Positions 21,809 through 34,014 of a DNA stretch of 64,000 nt are shown piece after piece. The number at the start of each line of letters is the position of its first letter. Positions within the stretch are counted from its first letter, which is position 1. The notes below the pieces were generated by a model that did no database searches, was not told the origin of the DNA, and saw only the letters and a program-made list of their open reading frames with translations. Source of the stretch: Tetracladium setigerum (Eukaryota > Ascomycota > Leotiomycetes > Helotiales); NCBI GenBank assembly GCA_031472005.1, contig PZJY01000009.1:372001-436000 (forward strand), given 5' to 3'. A program made the position numbers and the translations under genes.

Positions 21809-24800
21809 ATGGTACTTCAGCCTATTAGCCAAAACGCGCAGGTTCAGCGTTTGACGACGGCCCTCAAGAATATCTGTCGAGACTATCCGGCAGGAGGTAC
21901 TGTACTTCGTGAGCTTTTGCAGAATGCTGATGATGCAGGTGCCACAGAAGTAGTATGCAATTTCGAGGCCCCCTCAAGTGACTGAAGATTAACTTGCCAT
22001 AATAGCGCTTTGTACTAGACGAGAGAACTTATCCTTCCGACGAGCTGATTGATCCTAAACTTGAACAGTATCAAGGGCCAGCCCTCCTAGCATACAATAA
22101 CGCCGTATTTACCGACAAAGATTTTCATAACCTCTCACGACTCGGTGACTCCCTGAAGCTCCATGATGGCTCAACGACCGGGAAGTTTGGACGTGGGTTT
22201 AACTCTGTAGGTCTCTACGTACTGTGCATAAAGCACGCAGCGGACTCTTACTGACTCAAAGTAGGTCTACAATTGGACTGATTCTCCATCGATTGTGTCC
22301 CGCGAGCGTTTTCTCATTCTTGATCCTCATTGCGAATGGTCCGGAGGTGGACCCGTCTACGATTTTGTAGCGAACTCGGGAGAATGTGCAATCCAGAGTC
22401 AAATGGCCGCCTTTCAGAGTGTCATGGAACACCTTGACCAGAACCTAGATGGTACTATTATTCGTATCCCACTCCGAACCGAAGCACAAGCACTCAAGAG
22501 TGAAATTTCGAGCCGTGGAACAACGGTTGCCGAAGTGTTAGAAGTTCTTCAAAGCTTCGCATCTGAGTTCGGTGATAACGGGTTGTTATTCATGAGGAAT
22601 GTTGAGAAACTAGAAATTGGATCTGCCAGCACAACAATTGAAATCGAAATGGCAGACAGGGAAGCCCTTCGACCGTAAGCAATATTCTACTACATCAAGT
22701 ACTGTTGCTAATTAGTCCTTATTTTTAGACACAAGCTGAAGGTGAACGATGCTGTAAAATGTGCCTTAACAGACTTAGAATATTCGTTCGACCATTCTTT
22801 TCGGGCAGAGATTGAGTACAGATCAAGCGGAAACTCAAAAAAGACTATTTTCGTTGTTCAGCACAGTATCAGCTGTGGTCTGATGAGCCAAAGCCTACGG
22901 AACTGGGCAAAAGACCAGAAGTTGATACCTTGGGTTGCTGTCGCTGCGCGACTTCCGGTAAGTTTCTAACCAACTACCTAAGAATGTTGAAAGCTCAAAA
23001 GCTCATAGACCCAATCCTCGGACATGAAAGAAGGATCACTATTCACGGTCTTGCCTCTTCCCATTGTGACCAGTCAACCTGTTCTCATCCATGGGCTTTT
23101 CAGTATATCGCCCGACCGCGCTAGACTTTACCAGCTCAATGATAAAAGCACGCAGGACCTAGACCCGGCTAGATGGAATGACTTTTTATTGAAGGGTCCA
23201 GTTCCGCTAGCCTGGACGAAGCTTCTCGGCTCTTTGGCTTCCCTCTATCCTGAGCAGTCAGCGTTTGCAAAGTGGCCTCACAGCCTCGATGATTCCCGGG
23301 ACCCTCTCAACAGCGCTTTGGAGAAGATTATGGAAGTTATCGAGAAGACGTCGCTCGCTCTTTGGCCAACAGAAGTTGGCTATCTGGCGGCACAAGATGC
23401 TCTGCTTAGTACCGGGACCGAGTCGATAGCTTTGAAAAACGCTCTTCGGGAAGCACGAGCGCCAGTCGTCTACGTTCCAGAACGACTTCAGCAGAGATCT
23501 AAGATTCTTTTCAAGGACCGAATTTTGTGTCCAAAACACCTTTGTCGCTTTATGAGAACCGTCGAAGGTCAGATCAGTTCATGGAGTGAGCGAACAAAGC
23601 TAGACATTCTCGAGTATATTATGTCTGATCCTCGGTTTATCGACTATGAAGGACTTGAACTTTTTCCGTTCAAAGATGGTATCTACCGGTCGGTGGGGAA
23701 TTCCATCACGTTCATATGCCGGGACAAACTCGAAGAGGATCTGTTTAGCCTCGAAGACTCCCGCAACCTAAACCTTGAGAAGCTCTCGAGAGACACAGCG
23801 CAGGCTTTGAAACGTGGGTGCAAATCTTCAACTATTCACCCTCCATTCGCCATCGTTCAACCCGATGCTTGAGAGAATATTGTATGAGCACTTTATTTAA
23901 GGATGTACAACAAGATCGAGATGAGACTTTACTGAATGAGACATCTGCTGGAATTGTTGCCAGTGTACGAACCTGGGTATTGACTCATGGCAATGCCAAG
24001 CTTGATGAAGAAGTTTCGTCTCTCTGGCTGCTTCCGCTGAGCAATGGTCATCACCGAAAAGTCAAACCAGAAGACAGATCACACTCAGTGATATATCTGG
24101 CTCCTGTTAGTGAAATAGGCGAGTTCATGAGGAAATTCGATGCCAGGACTTCAGTCAAGCCACTGCCATTGCTCGATACACGGCCAACAGGACTATCTCC
24201 CGAATTCCTTTCACTACTCACGAGAACCAAAAGCGTCATGTCTCTTCTATTGATTAAGGATGCCAGCAATGTGGTTTACCTTTCTGAGTGGTTGCAGCAG
24301 ACATGGCCCTTAATTTCTCCTATATCGGACGAGGAAAGATGGCTGATTGCAAGGCTACTCGTGTCATATTTCCCGATGACACTTACTTCACCAGAGCGCA
24401 AAACAATAGTTGAAGCCTTGAGCTCCCTTGCAATCTTCCAAAAGGTGGTATGGGAAGGGGAGCCCGACACAATGTTTGTAATCTTTCTTTCACTGCTAAT
24501 CATTGCGACTAATAGTGTATAGGGAACCGGCTTTGGCGTGGACAAGTTTGAAATCGTCTAGCAAGTCGATCGGATTACTCGACGGTATCAGTCCCGTCCC
24601 TTATATTGACGGTATTCAGTTCCTCATCGCAGGCTGGTCAAGCTCTTCAAAACAGTTACTTGAGAAGTTGGAGCTGGCTGACTGTCTCGATTCGGTTCAA
24701 TTTATCCAAGATTATATTATTCCTGCCTGGGAGAGTGGTAAAGTCAGCAGTTGGGACTCTTGTCGTAAAGAGCAGCTTGCAGCTTTCATCCTCCGTCGAT

Positions 24801-27800
24801 TTTCTTCCCTGTCTCTTTGGATCCAAGAGAGACTTCAGACAATTCCCATTGTTCCCGTTGCCCAATTAAATGGAATAAACACTTCGAAATTTGCCATCGC
24901 TGCAGATCTCATTGATCCATCTATACCGGAGCTTGGAGATTTGTGTTTTTCTGATGAAGAAATTATTCCGAAAGCAGATTTCCTTCTGAATTTCAACGCA
25001 GCTTTGAAAGGGATTGGGTTGAAGACGATGGTCGATGAAGGTGTGATTGAAAATCGAACACGCTGTTACTCAAGCACTGAATATTCAATATTGAGCGTAC
25101 AGAAGCGTGCGCAAAAATTGTTGGAATCTACCTGCCGCTGGACAACGCCAATACAAAATCTGGGTGACTCAAACTTGCGGCGTCTCAAGTGGATTCCGGT
25201 GATCAACCCCGACGGCACGCTCTCATTGAAAGCTTCTAATGAATGCCAAGGCTGCAGAAGTCGACTATTAGTCAGTTCTCAGCTCCCGATCTTTGAAACA
25301 GTTATCTCACTTGATTGGGAAATTCGTCTCGGCTGGGCCAACATTTTGTCAAGTCATACTTTGCTTTCACAGCTCAATTATGGCCTTGAGAAGAAGGAGC
25401 GGGAGATCACCGATGCAGTCCTCGCCTACATTTCCCAGAATCGCCTCATCGACACTATGGCCAATAGTTTGATAGCCCTTCCATGTGTTCTTGTCACTAG
25501 CGGTCTATATGTCACTCCATCACGGGCTTTTCGTCCACCAACAGCACTTTTTACTGGGTGCGAACGTTTGCAACCATACCTCGCCAATATTGACAACAAA
25601 TACTGGCAAGATCACCAGAATCTATTGATAAAGCTTGGAGTTGGAGATAAGCTATGTCCAATTGATTTGCTGAATATTCAGACGATTTTGGAGGATAAAT
25701 CGGTGCTCGAAGAATCGGACCTTGCCATTGCAATTGAACTGGTCAACTTAGCCAGCAAATTTCAAAGGTCTTCCCTGGCAGGGATCAAAGTTCTCTGCAA
25801 AGATGGCAAGTTCTACTTGATTAAAGACGTTAATTTTGACGACCTTGGGCCCTTCAAATCGAAAGAGAAGGTCAACCTTACTCATTCAGACATTCCGAAA
25901 AGAACCATAGATCGACTTGGCATTAGCGGTTTGAGAGAGCGATTGATTAAAGGGATGTTGGAGATTGAAGATGTTGACGATGAGGACGAGTTCGAACAGC
26001 GAGAGGATGTGGCAACGCGTATTGCAGATACCTTGCGTCGATATCCCGTTGAAACAACATTCAGAGAATATCTCGCAAATGCGGACGACGCCAAAGGAGC
26101 TTCAAGTATAAGCTGGTTACTAGACCCAAGAGTACACCCTAGTGATAAACTACTAACTCCCAAGATGGATGAATTTCAGGGCCCAGCATTTCTGGTTCAC
26201 AATGATGGAGGTAATTAATCTTCAGTAATCTGTTGGCAAATTTACTGACAAGCACAGTCTTTGCCGAAGATGACTTCAAGGGTTTTAAAAATTTGGGACA
26301 AGGGAGCAAAGCACATAACCAGGAAAGCATTGGCCAGTTTGGACGAGGCTCACAAACGATGTATCACTGGACAGATGTTCCTATGATATTGTCGGGAAGA
26401 TATTTGCTTATCCTTGAGTACGTCATATACTACCCCTAAAAATTCTAATTGATGATTGATTTTGTCAGTCCACAACAAGAGGTGTTGCCAAGGAACCGGA
26501 TCAAAGGAATACGCATGCCCGGCGTCAAACTGGAAATATCTAAACTGCGAACCGCCTGCGGAGACCAACTCGCGCCTTTCGAAGGATTGTGGGGCTATAA
26601 ACAAGACCTTGATAACTATCCCGGAACAATCTTTCGCTTTCCACTTAGGAACAATACGAACTCCACCCGAAGAATAAGCCAGAAAGATTTAAATAGCGAC
26701 GAAGTCTGCCGACTTATGGATTCGTACTTTCAGGAAGCTCGCATATCTTTATTATTCCTGAGACGTATCAAATCAATTGACTTCGAAATCTATGGGAAAC
26801 CAGAGTCTGGGTGGTCAATTACAAGGCAACAATCTGTGGATGAAGATGTCAAATCATTTTCTGAGCTTGTCATATGTCAATTCACCAAGTACATAGAACT
26901 CGGCACTCAAATTGCTGCCAAAGACAAATGGTGGGTTGCTATTGAGGACGTAATTCCGCCCACAGATCGGCTGCCCGATACTTCCAGAAGAGTCATGAAA
27001 AATGTTGAGTGCGGGCTCGCTGCATTAATTTCGACAACAAATGACAAGAAGGACTCCACCATCACACCTCCAAGAGCCATACAGTCCAGAATGTTCAATA
27101 CGCTTCCGCTATCAATATCTTCGGGGTTTCCAGTTCACGTCCACGCTACCTTTGCGCTCACTGGTGACCGTCAGTCGATAGCAGTGGATGAATCTGCCGA
27201 AAGATCTACTGAATCTAAATGGAATATATATCTTCTTCGAGAAGCCTTACCAACGCTATACTTATCATTTCTCGAAGACATTCAAACCCAGGTTCGGCAA
27301 CGTGTTTTCAGCTTCTGGCCTCAGGAAGAGCCGAAAGACAGTCGAGCGGAGCTCCTTTTTGCGTCATTCTGGAAAAAATTGCCTCAAAGTTCACAAAGAC
27401 TTTTCCCAAAGGCTCAACCAATTGAAGGAATTCCTTTGCGTAGAGCGGCGGAACGATTTGATATCAGTAAAGCAGTGCTTGACGGCTTTCCCAAACGCTT
27501 CTCAGACATAATTGCTCCTCTACTCATGGCCTTGGAAGTAAATCTTGTCCGCGATATCCCAGCAGGAATTTTGAAACGCCTCAAACTCGTTCCTGGTGTA
27601 AATTTTGTGTCCGGGCCGATGCTGCGGCCACTTCTCAAGTCAGACAGAGGCAGAGATTGCTTGCTGAAGGAGATGGCTAGGAATCCAGTTATTATGGATT
27701 CTCTACTCTCATTCATTGTCCCGGTAGAAGCTGAACTTAAGGATTTGGATGGATGCCACCTTCTCCCTCTTGCAGATGGAACTTTGACCAAGTTGACATT

Positions 27801-30421
27801 TGGGGATACCAATCAAACACACTTCTCAAAGTATCACGTCGTCACTAATGACGAGTTGAAACTCTTCGAATTCGCATCAAAATATTTGGTGACTACCAGC
27901 AATGGAGTAAAGCTTCAAAGGATTTTGCAAAGTGAGAAGTTCAATTTGGCGAAGTTGCAACTCTGCAATGTCAAAAAACTACTGGGTTTGAAGCCAACCA
28001 TTCTTATTCCAAATGATGATGAGGACAAATGGCTTACAGCATTCTGGAAGTTCTGGAACAGCCACACTGATTCTTCTGTATCCTCTTCTGACATTGATAA
28101 TATTGATATCAAGATATTCGGAGCAACTCGGGACGGTGTTCGAATCTATGCGAGCCCAGTGGCGTTCAATCAGCTTCCAGCAGTAGTGGAACCTTCGACA
28201 ACCGAACATCGACAGCTCTGCGATTGCATTCCTGGTCTTTATCGTTTCGACACGAAATTCATGCCAAAATCATTCTTGGATAAGGAGTCGTCTTTCACCA
28301 GTGAAGATTCCTTCTATAGATTGATTCGCGCCATGCGGAAATTGTCAAGCCAGACTGGAGTTGGAGCCTTTGTGAAAACCAATCTAGACATAACCAACGT
28401 GAAGGTATGCCATCAACTTCTCCTCAATTTCGTAAATTATACAAGTTTCTTGCTAACATAACTGCATTTAGTTACTTCGAGCTCTCGTCATATCCCACAT
28501 TTCAAACAAAATACTGAGTCATAAACCCGATCGGTTCCCCGGTCTGAGCGCTGACTTGAAATCAATTGCACTTTGGCCAATATTCCACGCAACTCCTTTG
28601 GATTTTGTTTCTGCCAACAACGCGTTGATTGCATTAGATCATCGCCTTCTAGTTCCGTGGATGAAAGATCGCAGCCGATTTGTCAATTCCGAATTCTCAG
28701 GCAATTCTCGAAAATATTGGTTCCTGAAACTTGGATTCAACAAATTACCTATCGTAACACTTCTCAAAGACTACGTACTGCCGCTACCATTGACATTGGA
28801 AACCGCATATTGGCAATATTTTGAACCCCTGATTTCTGCCATTGCTGATATGGTTGTAAATGAAACCACTACGAGCGGTTTGCTCGATCTGTTAAGTCAG
28901 AGTAATATTGCAGCCGATGGACGGTGCAAGTTGCAAAAAGCTTGTGCGCTTTACGATCATCAAGACCAAATTTTTATATCAGCGTTCAGACACCAAGAAG
29001 AAACTAGGTTCCTGCACAAGAGCGTGCAACGACATCGGTCTTTCTGGATGAAAGTAGGACTCCGCCACCGACCGCAGAATTTCATTGATCCCGGAGACTA
29101 CCTTCAATGTCTCCAAGTGATGAAATTACGCCTGGTTGCAGAAGATACCCGCACCGATGTACATCTTGAAAACGATTCCCAGGTGGTGTTGTCTCTTCTC
29201 ACGGCTCCAAATTCCAATACCCAATTATTTCAGGCATTCAACTGGCATGCCCTCTCACAGGAGAGGGTTTTTCTATCGAGAACGAATTTCAATGGCGAAC
29301 GGGATTACAGAAAAACCACTATGGCTTCAGTAGCTGCAGAGAAGCGACTATTGTGTCTTCTCGATGTTGTTGCATATGATCACGTCGCAGTTTGTTGGAG
29401 TCAAACATCATTCGTTCGTCACCAGCCAACAAGAGAAATTCTTAGCAATATTTCTGGTAACGGCCAGCCAAATGTTGAGATGGTGTGGCGACATCTGCAG
29501 CACATGAAAAACATTGCCGAGCACCTCAAACGACATGAAATCCAAGACTTTCTCACTGATCTAGCTCTTACCTATGAGTATCTACAAGACCGTCTCAATG
29601 AAAGCAAGGCCGGCTTCAATCTCAAAACCAGTCCAATCTGGCTGAATCTAGACACATGGGATTACCGGATAGTAAATTTGGATGATATCAAGACTTCCTG
29701 GTATGGAACCGAAATGCTTGTCCTGTCAAGTTCAGTCGATGCCGGGCCAATCAAGGCGGTCAGATCGGGTCTGATGCGTTTCGAGAAGTTGTTGAGAGGT
29801 TTGGGTTGTCACTCCATTACATATCCGACAGTCACACGCCCTACGCTTCACCTCAACAAATCAGTGACAAACTCGCTACGGAAGCTGAGAAACGAGGAAA
29901 AGTTGGTTGATATCACATATTCCACCGAGGGAAGACTTATCAAAGCACACAAAGTTGTGCTTGCCGCCATGTCAGAGAAGTGTGCGCTTCAGTTCAGCGG
30001 TCGATGGCCAGCAGAAGATCTCATAACGTATGATAAGAATAATGATCCCGACGGCTTCATCTCCTACCACACCTTGTTGAGCATGATTAAGTACGCCTAC
30101 GAGGAGAATATTGATTGGGGCGAGATGGAAGTATCGGATAGTGACGACGCACAGCAAAGGGCAGCGAAGCTCGACTTACTTCTCGATCTTCACAAGGGGG
30201 CTGATTATTGGTTGATCCCCGCCTTGAAATCTGAAGTCGAAGGTAAGATTTTGGATGCTGGGAAAGTATTCATAAATCTTGATAATGTCGTGGATATTCG
30301 AGAGCGTGCGGAGATGGTGGGTGCCAAAGCGGTTGAGCAAATGTGTGCTAGTTTTATTCAGAGTAATCGGGATGTTGTGGACAAATCGCTCTTGGGCAAG
30401 CTAGAAACGAAGGATGTTTAG
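21809..30421 (+). CDS. Giant sacsin-like protein: two HSP90-type ATPase modules plus C-terminal BTB domain
   Basis: Nine exons: 21809-21952, 22006-22206, 22265-22674, 22729-22957, 23009-24473, 24523-26210, 26258-26417, 26469-28404 and 28472-30421. All introns are GT-AG, 47-67 nt. One base must be restored in an AAA run near 23817; phases then close on a protein of about 2,727 residues. Module 1 starts at residue ~35 with LRELLQNADDAGATEV (N box) and has GKFGRGFNSVYNWTD (glycine-rich ATP lid). Module 2, near residue 1,370, has REYLANADDAKGAS and GQFGRGSQTMYHWTD. Both are followed by a sacsin-repeat-like sequence (LFTVLPLPIVTSQPVLIHGL; SSGFPVHVHATFALTGDRQS). The C-terminus is a BTB/POZ fold (DITYSTEGRLIKAHKVVLAA). 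Sacsin is a co-chaperone-like protein in animals. A chaperone or scaffold role here, with BTB perhaps binding Cullin-3, is inference. Confidence 0.85.
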
Positions 30422-30698
30422 TACTGAGGGAAAGAACCTGAATGAGACCTGGAAAACTTCTAGTTTGGGCCTCCTGTTGTTTTTCTTGTAGAACTTCACA
30501 ACGATGGGGTTTTCGGAGTTGTTGATGATGAAGTTAATTAAATTCTGGCATGTGTGACTTACATGATCTTAGGACCTCACAGGAGGTACAGAAGAGAGCT
30601 AAAGCTCAAGAAATAAAAGCAATAATATCAAGAAACAATTGCAATACAAAAATACCCCCAAAAAGAATGCCCTGGTTCTCAGGAGGTGACAAACACAG

Positions 30699-31739
30699 TT
30701 AAGCCGCCTTTACAAAAGCAAGAACCTCTCTATCCTGCGAACCTTCGACTACCTCCCCTTCCTCATTTCCCTCACGTCTACGCCACTTCTTCGAAATAAC
30801 CTGCTTAAATTCTCTGACGGAGAGTTTTCCATCCATGATTTGCTGGGTCCAAATACTCGGCTGATCCTCTGCCATCGAGCCTTCGGCCGGCTTCAGAATA
30901 GCATCCAAATCTGGAGCGACAAACACGACTGCAGTTGTTCTACGCTTCTGCACCGGCTGGGTTCGAAGAACTCTATGCTTTACAGCCTTTACTCGATCAT
31001 TGCTCAAGATGGCACCGCACCAACCCCAGCTCACAACCGCATCTACGTTAGCCTGGACTTGAATCCACTTCCCATCAACATCGAACTCCAATCCACCCAC
31101 AGATCCATCTTGAAATACTACAGTAAAGGTGCCATAATCACTATGTTCTCCGCATCGTGGTCCCGTAGACTCAGCACTCGGGAAGTAATCAATCAATCGC
31201 AAGTTATTATTGTTGGCCTGGTGGAACGGCGCGAGATCTGTACCAGCAATTGAAGAAGTCGCCTTCATCAACAACGGCAGGATATACTCCTCAATTGTGC
31301 TATAGAAGCGCAGGACATCATCGAAGTCTTGTCCTAGATCTTCAACGAGTATGGGATCGAGCTCTCGTAGGTTCTGCAAACGGGCAACGGAGAGATCGAT
31401 TGTGGTTTTCTGGTCGATGTCCGGAGAGCTGCTGGGGTCGAGACATGCGGCTTTGAAGACCCCGCGGATGGAGTAGGTTGCATTAAGGCGGGCAGCAAGG
31501 GTGGGATTCTCATAGAGGGTTGAGAAGAGACGTTGAATGGATAGAATGGGGGATTTGACGTTGAGGTTTGAAATGAGAGCTACACCAGTTGTAGAAGCTG
31601 CGGTAGAAAGGACCTCGTATGCTCGCTCGGTTGAATCCAAGCCAAAGTCAATAATAGGAAGATATTGACGAGTTACAATGTCCTGGGCTGACTGAATTGT
31701 GATTGGCTGGAAGTTCTTGAAGAGAGTAGTAGAAGTCAT
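30699..31739 (-). CDS. 2-oxoglutarate/Fe(II)-dependent oxygenase, isopenicillin-N-synthase-like
   Basis: An intact single exon of 346 residues, initiating at MTSTTLFKNFQPITIQ. The double-stranded beta-helix oxygenase core carries the iron triad His199 and Asp201 (GEHSDYGTFTVVFQDG) and His255 (AVKHRVLRT). Arg267 (QKRRTTAVVFVAP) is the likely 2-oxoglutarate anchor, in an RxT form instead of the usual RxS. The N-terminal DIOX_N-like region includes YLPIIDFGL. Family members hydroxylate, desaturate or cyclise small molecules, often in secondary metabolism or detoxification. No biosynthetic cluster neighbours are present here, so the substrate is unknown. It is convergent with the sacsin-like gene, 277 bases apart. 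Confidence 0.85.
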   Translation of the reverse strand: MTSTTLFKNFQPITIQSAQDIVTRQYLPIIDFGLDSTERAYEVLSTAASTTGVALISNLNVKSPILSIQRLFSTLYENPTLAARLNATYSIRGVFKAACLDPSSSPDIDQKTTIDLSVARLQNLRELDPILVEDLGQDFDDVLRFYSTIEEYILPLLMKATSSIAGTDLAPFHQANNNNLRLIDYFPSAESTGPRCGEHSDYGTFTVVFQDGSVGGLEFDVDGKWIQVQANVDAVVSWGWCGAILSNDRVKAVKHRVLRTQPVQKRRTTAVVFVAPDLDAILKPAEGSMAEDQPSIWTQQIMDGKLSVREFKQVISKKWRRREGNEEGEVVEGSQDREVLAFVKAA

Positions 31740-32070
31740 TGTGGTGGGTAGTTAGAGACGGTATTTGAATTGATGGAGAGACAGAATGTTTGAACCGAGA
31801 AGGATGTGAGATTGGATAAGTAATTTGGAGGGATTTCTGGAAGGAGAAGTGAAAGTGCAGAGAAAGTTGTTAATAACGACCGGTGAAACCAACCTTTATA
31901 TAGGCTTACTGGCAAGTCACGCTACGCAGCGCTTGATCTGGTCATGGACAAAAGTGTGACGGATTGTAGAGGTACTGAACGCCCATCGGCCAAAAGATTG
32001 GGTGAATTGTCATGCGAGATATTGATTGTTCAATCGGAGTTTAGATAGATTGCTGCAAACGGGATTTAAT

Positions 32071-32282
32071 GCGACTGCAATGTCTCAGTCGGTCAAAATC
32101 TCAGCGAGGCTTTTGTTTAATGCCTTCTTAGCTTCCATATAAGGAAATAGATTGATCAAAAAGAGCTCACAAGGCCGGTAAAAGCAAGCGTTGTTGCGAT
32201 TGCGACGTCTCAGCTGACCAAAATTTCGGCCAGATATTTATTTCATGCTTTAGTAGTTTGTTCGTGAAGGAGATAGATTAAT
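32071..32282 (+). repeat. Diverged tandem duplication, about 87-base units
   Basis: Copy A is 32071-32156 (starting gcgactgcaatgtctcag, ending atagattgat). Copy B is 32196-32282 (starting gcgattgcgacgtctcag, ending gatagattaat). They align along their length with many differences, a good share of them C/T or A/G transitions. The 39 bases between the copies do not clearly repeat. Confidence 0.65.
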
Positions 32283-32332
32283 GTAAGAATTTTCGTGGTT
32301 TTCTGGGGAAGTGACTGGCGAAGCTGCAAAAC

Positions 32333-32830
32333 GCCAAGTCATTTCATACTATTTTTTGGAAAAAGGCGAATAAAAGGGTTTTCACAAAACAGCGTGTAAC
32401 TTTTTGGCGACGTGCAACAAACGCGGTCAGAGTCCGCAGCACCTGCCAGAATTATAAAGAGTGAAAATCGATTGTATTGAATTAGAGTTTATTTCGTTGA
32501 TAGATCGAAAAGTGCCAAGGCATGTATTTCCCTGAAATATTTCTGAAAAAGCAATTTGGAGTAGTCTTTGGAAAAACATCCCGTACTTTTTTGCGACATG
32601 CAACAAAACTTCGGAGCGGGAGAACGTAAATCCTTATCACGTGTGAGACAAATCAAAATGTGAATTTCAATCAAATCCAGGTTGGAATGTGTAAATAATG
32701 CCAAGACTTTTCTTAAAAATTTTTGGTTGAGAGGGTTTTGGGAAAAACAACTTTTACTTTTTTGCGACGTGCAACAAATGTGGTCGTGCGACCACATCCG
32801 CATCCGTATCACGTACCAGCATTCTTGTGT
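32333..32830 (+). repeat. Three direct copies of a ~180-base decayed repeat
   Basis: Each copy begins near gccaag (32333, 32513, 32700), passes through an A/T-rich part with ttttggaaaaa-like sequence, and reaches a conserved core, cttttttgcgacgtgcaaca (about 32400, 32585, 32753). Copies 2 and 3 end with a tcacgt-containing stretch. Spacing is 180 and 187 bases. Similarity is highest in the core. No coding potential is visible. Confidence 0.6.
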
Positions 32831-33159
32831 TCTTGTTTTGTGAAGTGGAAAGATCTCAGTAGAAGAGACATCTGTCTCGAAGTGATGGTGTTTTGTTTAA
32901 CTGAGCTCATATCCCCCTAAGCGAACCCCTAGTGCGAGGTGAGACGTGCCAGAAACTGGCGATTTGGTTCAGTCAAGGATGTAGACATCAATTTCGATCA
33001 GGTCTCTTTTGTTAAGCCTATATTCAGCAGTAATTTCTCACCGGGAATTCTTCGTAGGGGCTAGCATTTCCTTAAGTTGCAGCCTTCTCTTCTGTACTGC
33101 ATATTTCACCCACCACACGCCAAATTCTCAGAACTGCCTGCGCAATTGCAAAATTTAGC

Positions 33160-33285
33160 AACACGTGATGCAGTAAAACGGCCGCATGGCCCGCGTTTGT
33201 TGCATGCCGCAAAAGTCAGATGTTGTTTTGCGAAGACCTTTCTAAACGTCGTTTTCCAAAACTGTTTGGAAAATGTCTTGGCGCT
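33160..33285 (-). repeat. Inverted fourth copy of the ~180-base repeat
   Basis: Read on the minus strand, this stretch repeats the same order: cgccaagac (33283), ttttccaaac/ttttggaaaa, aaaacaac, core acttttgcggcatgcaacaa (33216), cgcgg and tcacgtg (33168). It therefore forms a large inverted arrangement with the three direct copies, separated by about 330 bases. Confidence 0.55.
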
Positions 33286-34014
33286 CCCGGTTCTGGGGTT
33301 GCGACCACTTACGAGCGGAAAAAAAACATTAAATTATCTACATGTTCGGATGTATATTCTGCATTCAAACAGCTTCCTGTCGCCTTGCTGAAGGGAGCCA
33401 AAAGGAAATAAAGTAATTGGGGCCGGCATTTGTACAGTATTACAGACTTTTCTTCCATCTACTCTTGCAATCTCCTCAGGAGAAGACGAGAACTGTGCAT
33501 GAAATATTAAAACATAGACTGATTACCTATCCGAGAAACCATGTACATAAGCATATATGCACGGATCTGCATGGCTCTGAGGCTCTTAGCTGTTGCGAAC
33601 GTAAGTTGACTGGCGCATCTGGTTTGATATTGATTCTCTCTTCTGGAATTATCAGCCAGCATCTTTAAATTGACGTGATGAAGGTTATCTTTCATTGGCT
33701 CAATTGCGCCCAAAAGACGAGTTGTGTATACCTCAGCCGCTCGTGGCTTCGGCCTTGGCACCGAAACAGCAAATTGAAGTCGTTGAGGCTGAATCTAGAG
33801 CTTCTCAATGGGCCGCTCTCTTCCCAAGTTTAGACTAGTATAATTAATGGAAATGTCGGTGTCTCATTTTATCCATGGATGATAGATAAGACCGCCGTCG
33901 TGAAGAACAAGAACTGCCAGCTTTGCTTTGCTTGATCTTCTGTTTCACTTTTCTCACAAGCGCTATTTATTTTGTAACTTTTAATTATCGTCACTAATTA
34001 CCTGCACTGCAGCA

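Larger units (their letters stand above)
31740..34014. other. Gene-free region with decayed repeats
   Basis: No gene is supported over 2.2 kb. The region holds a duplicated segment of about 87 bases and a family of about 180-base units in three direct copies and one inverted copy (separate entries). No transposase or reverse-transcriptase sequence is visible. Confidence 0.6.

Noticed and set aside
30840..31253. 137-residue plus-strand frame
   Set aside because: It lies antisense within the oxygenase exon, which has all metal ligands on the minus strand.
31740..34014. Active transposon
   Set aside because: Repeats are present, but there is no transposase or reverse-transcriptase coding sequence and no clear terminal repeats with target duplications.
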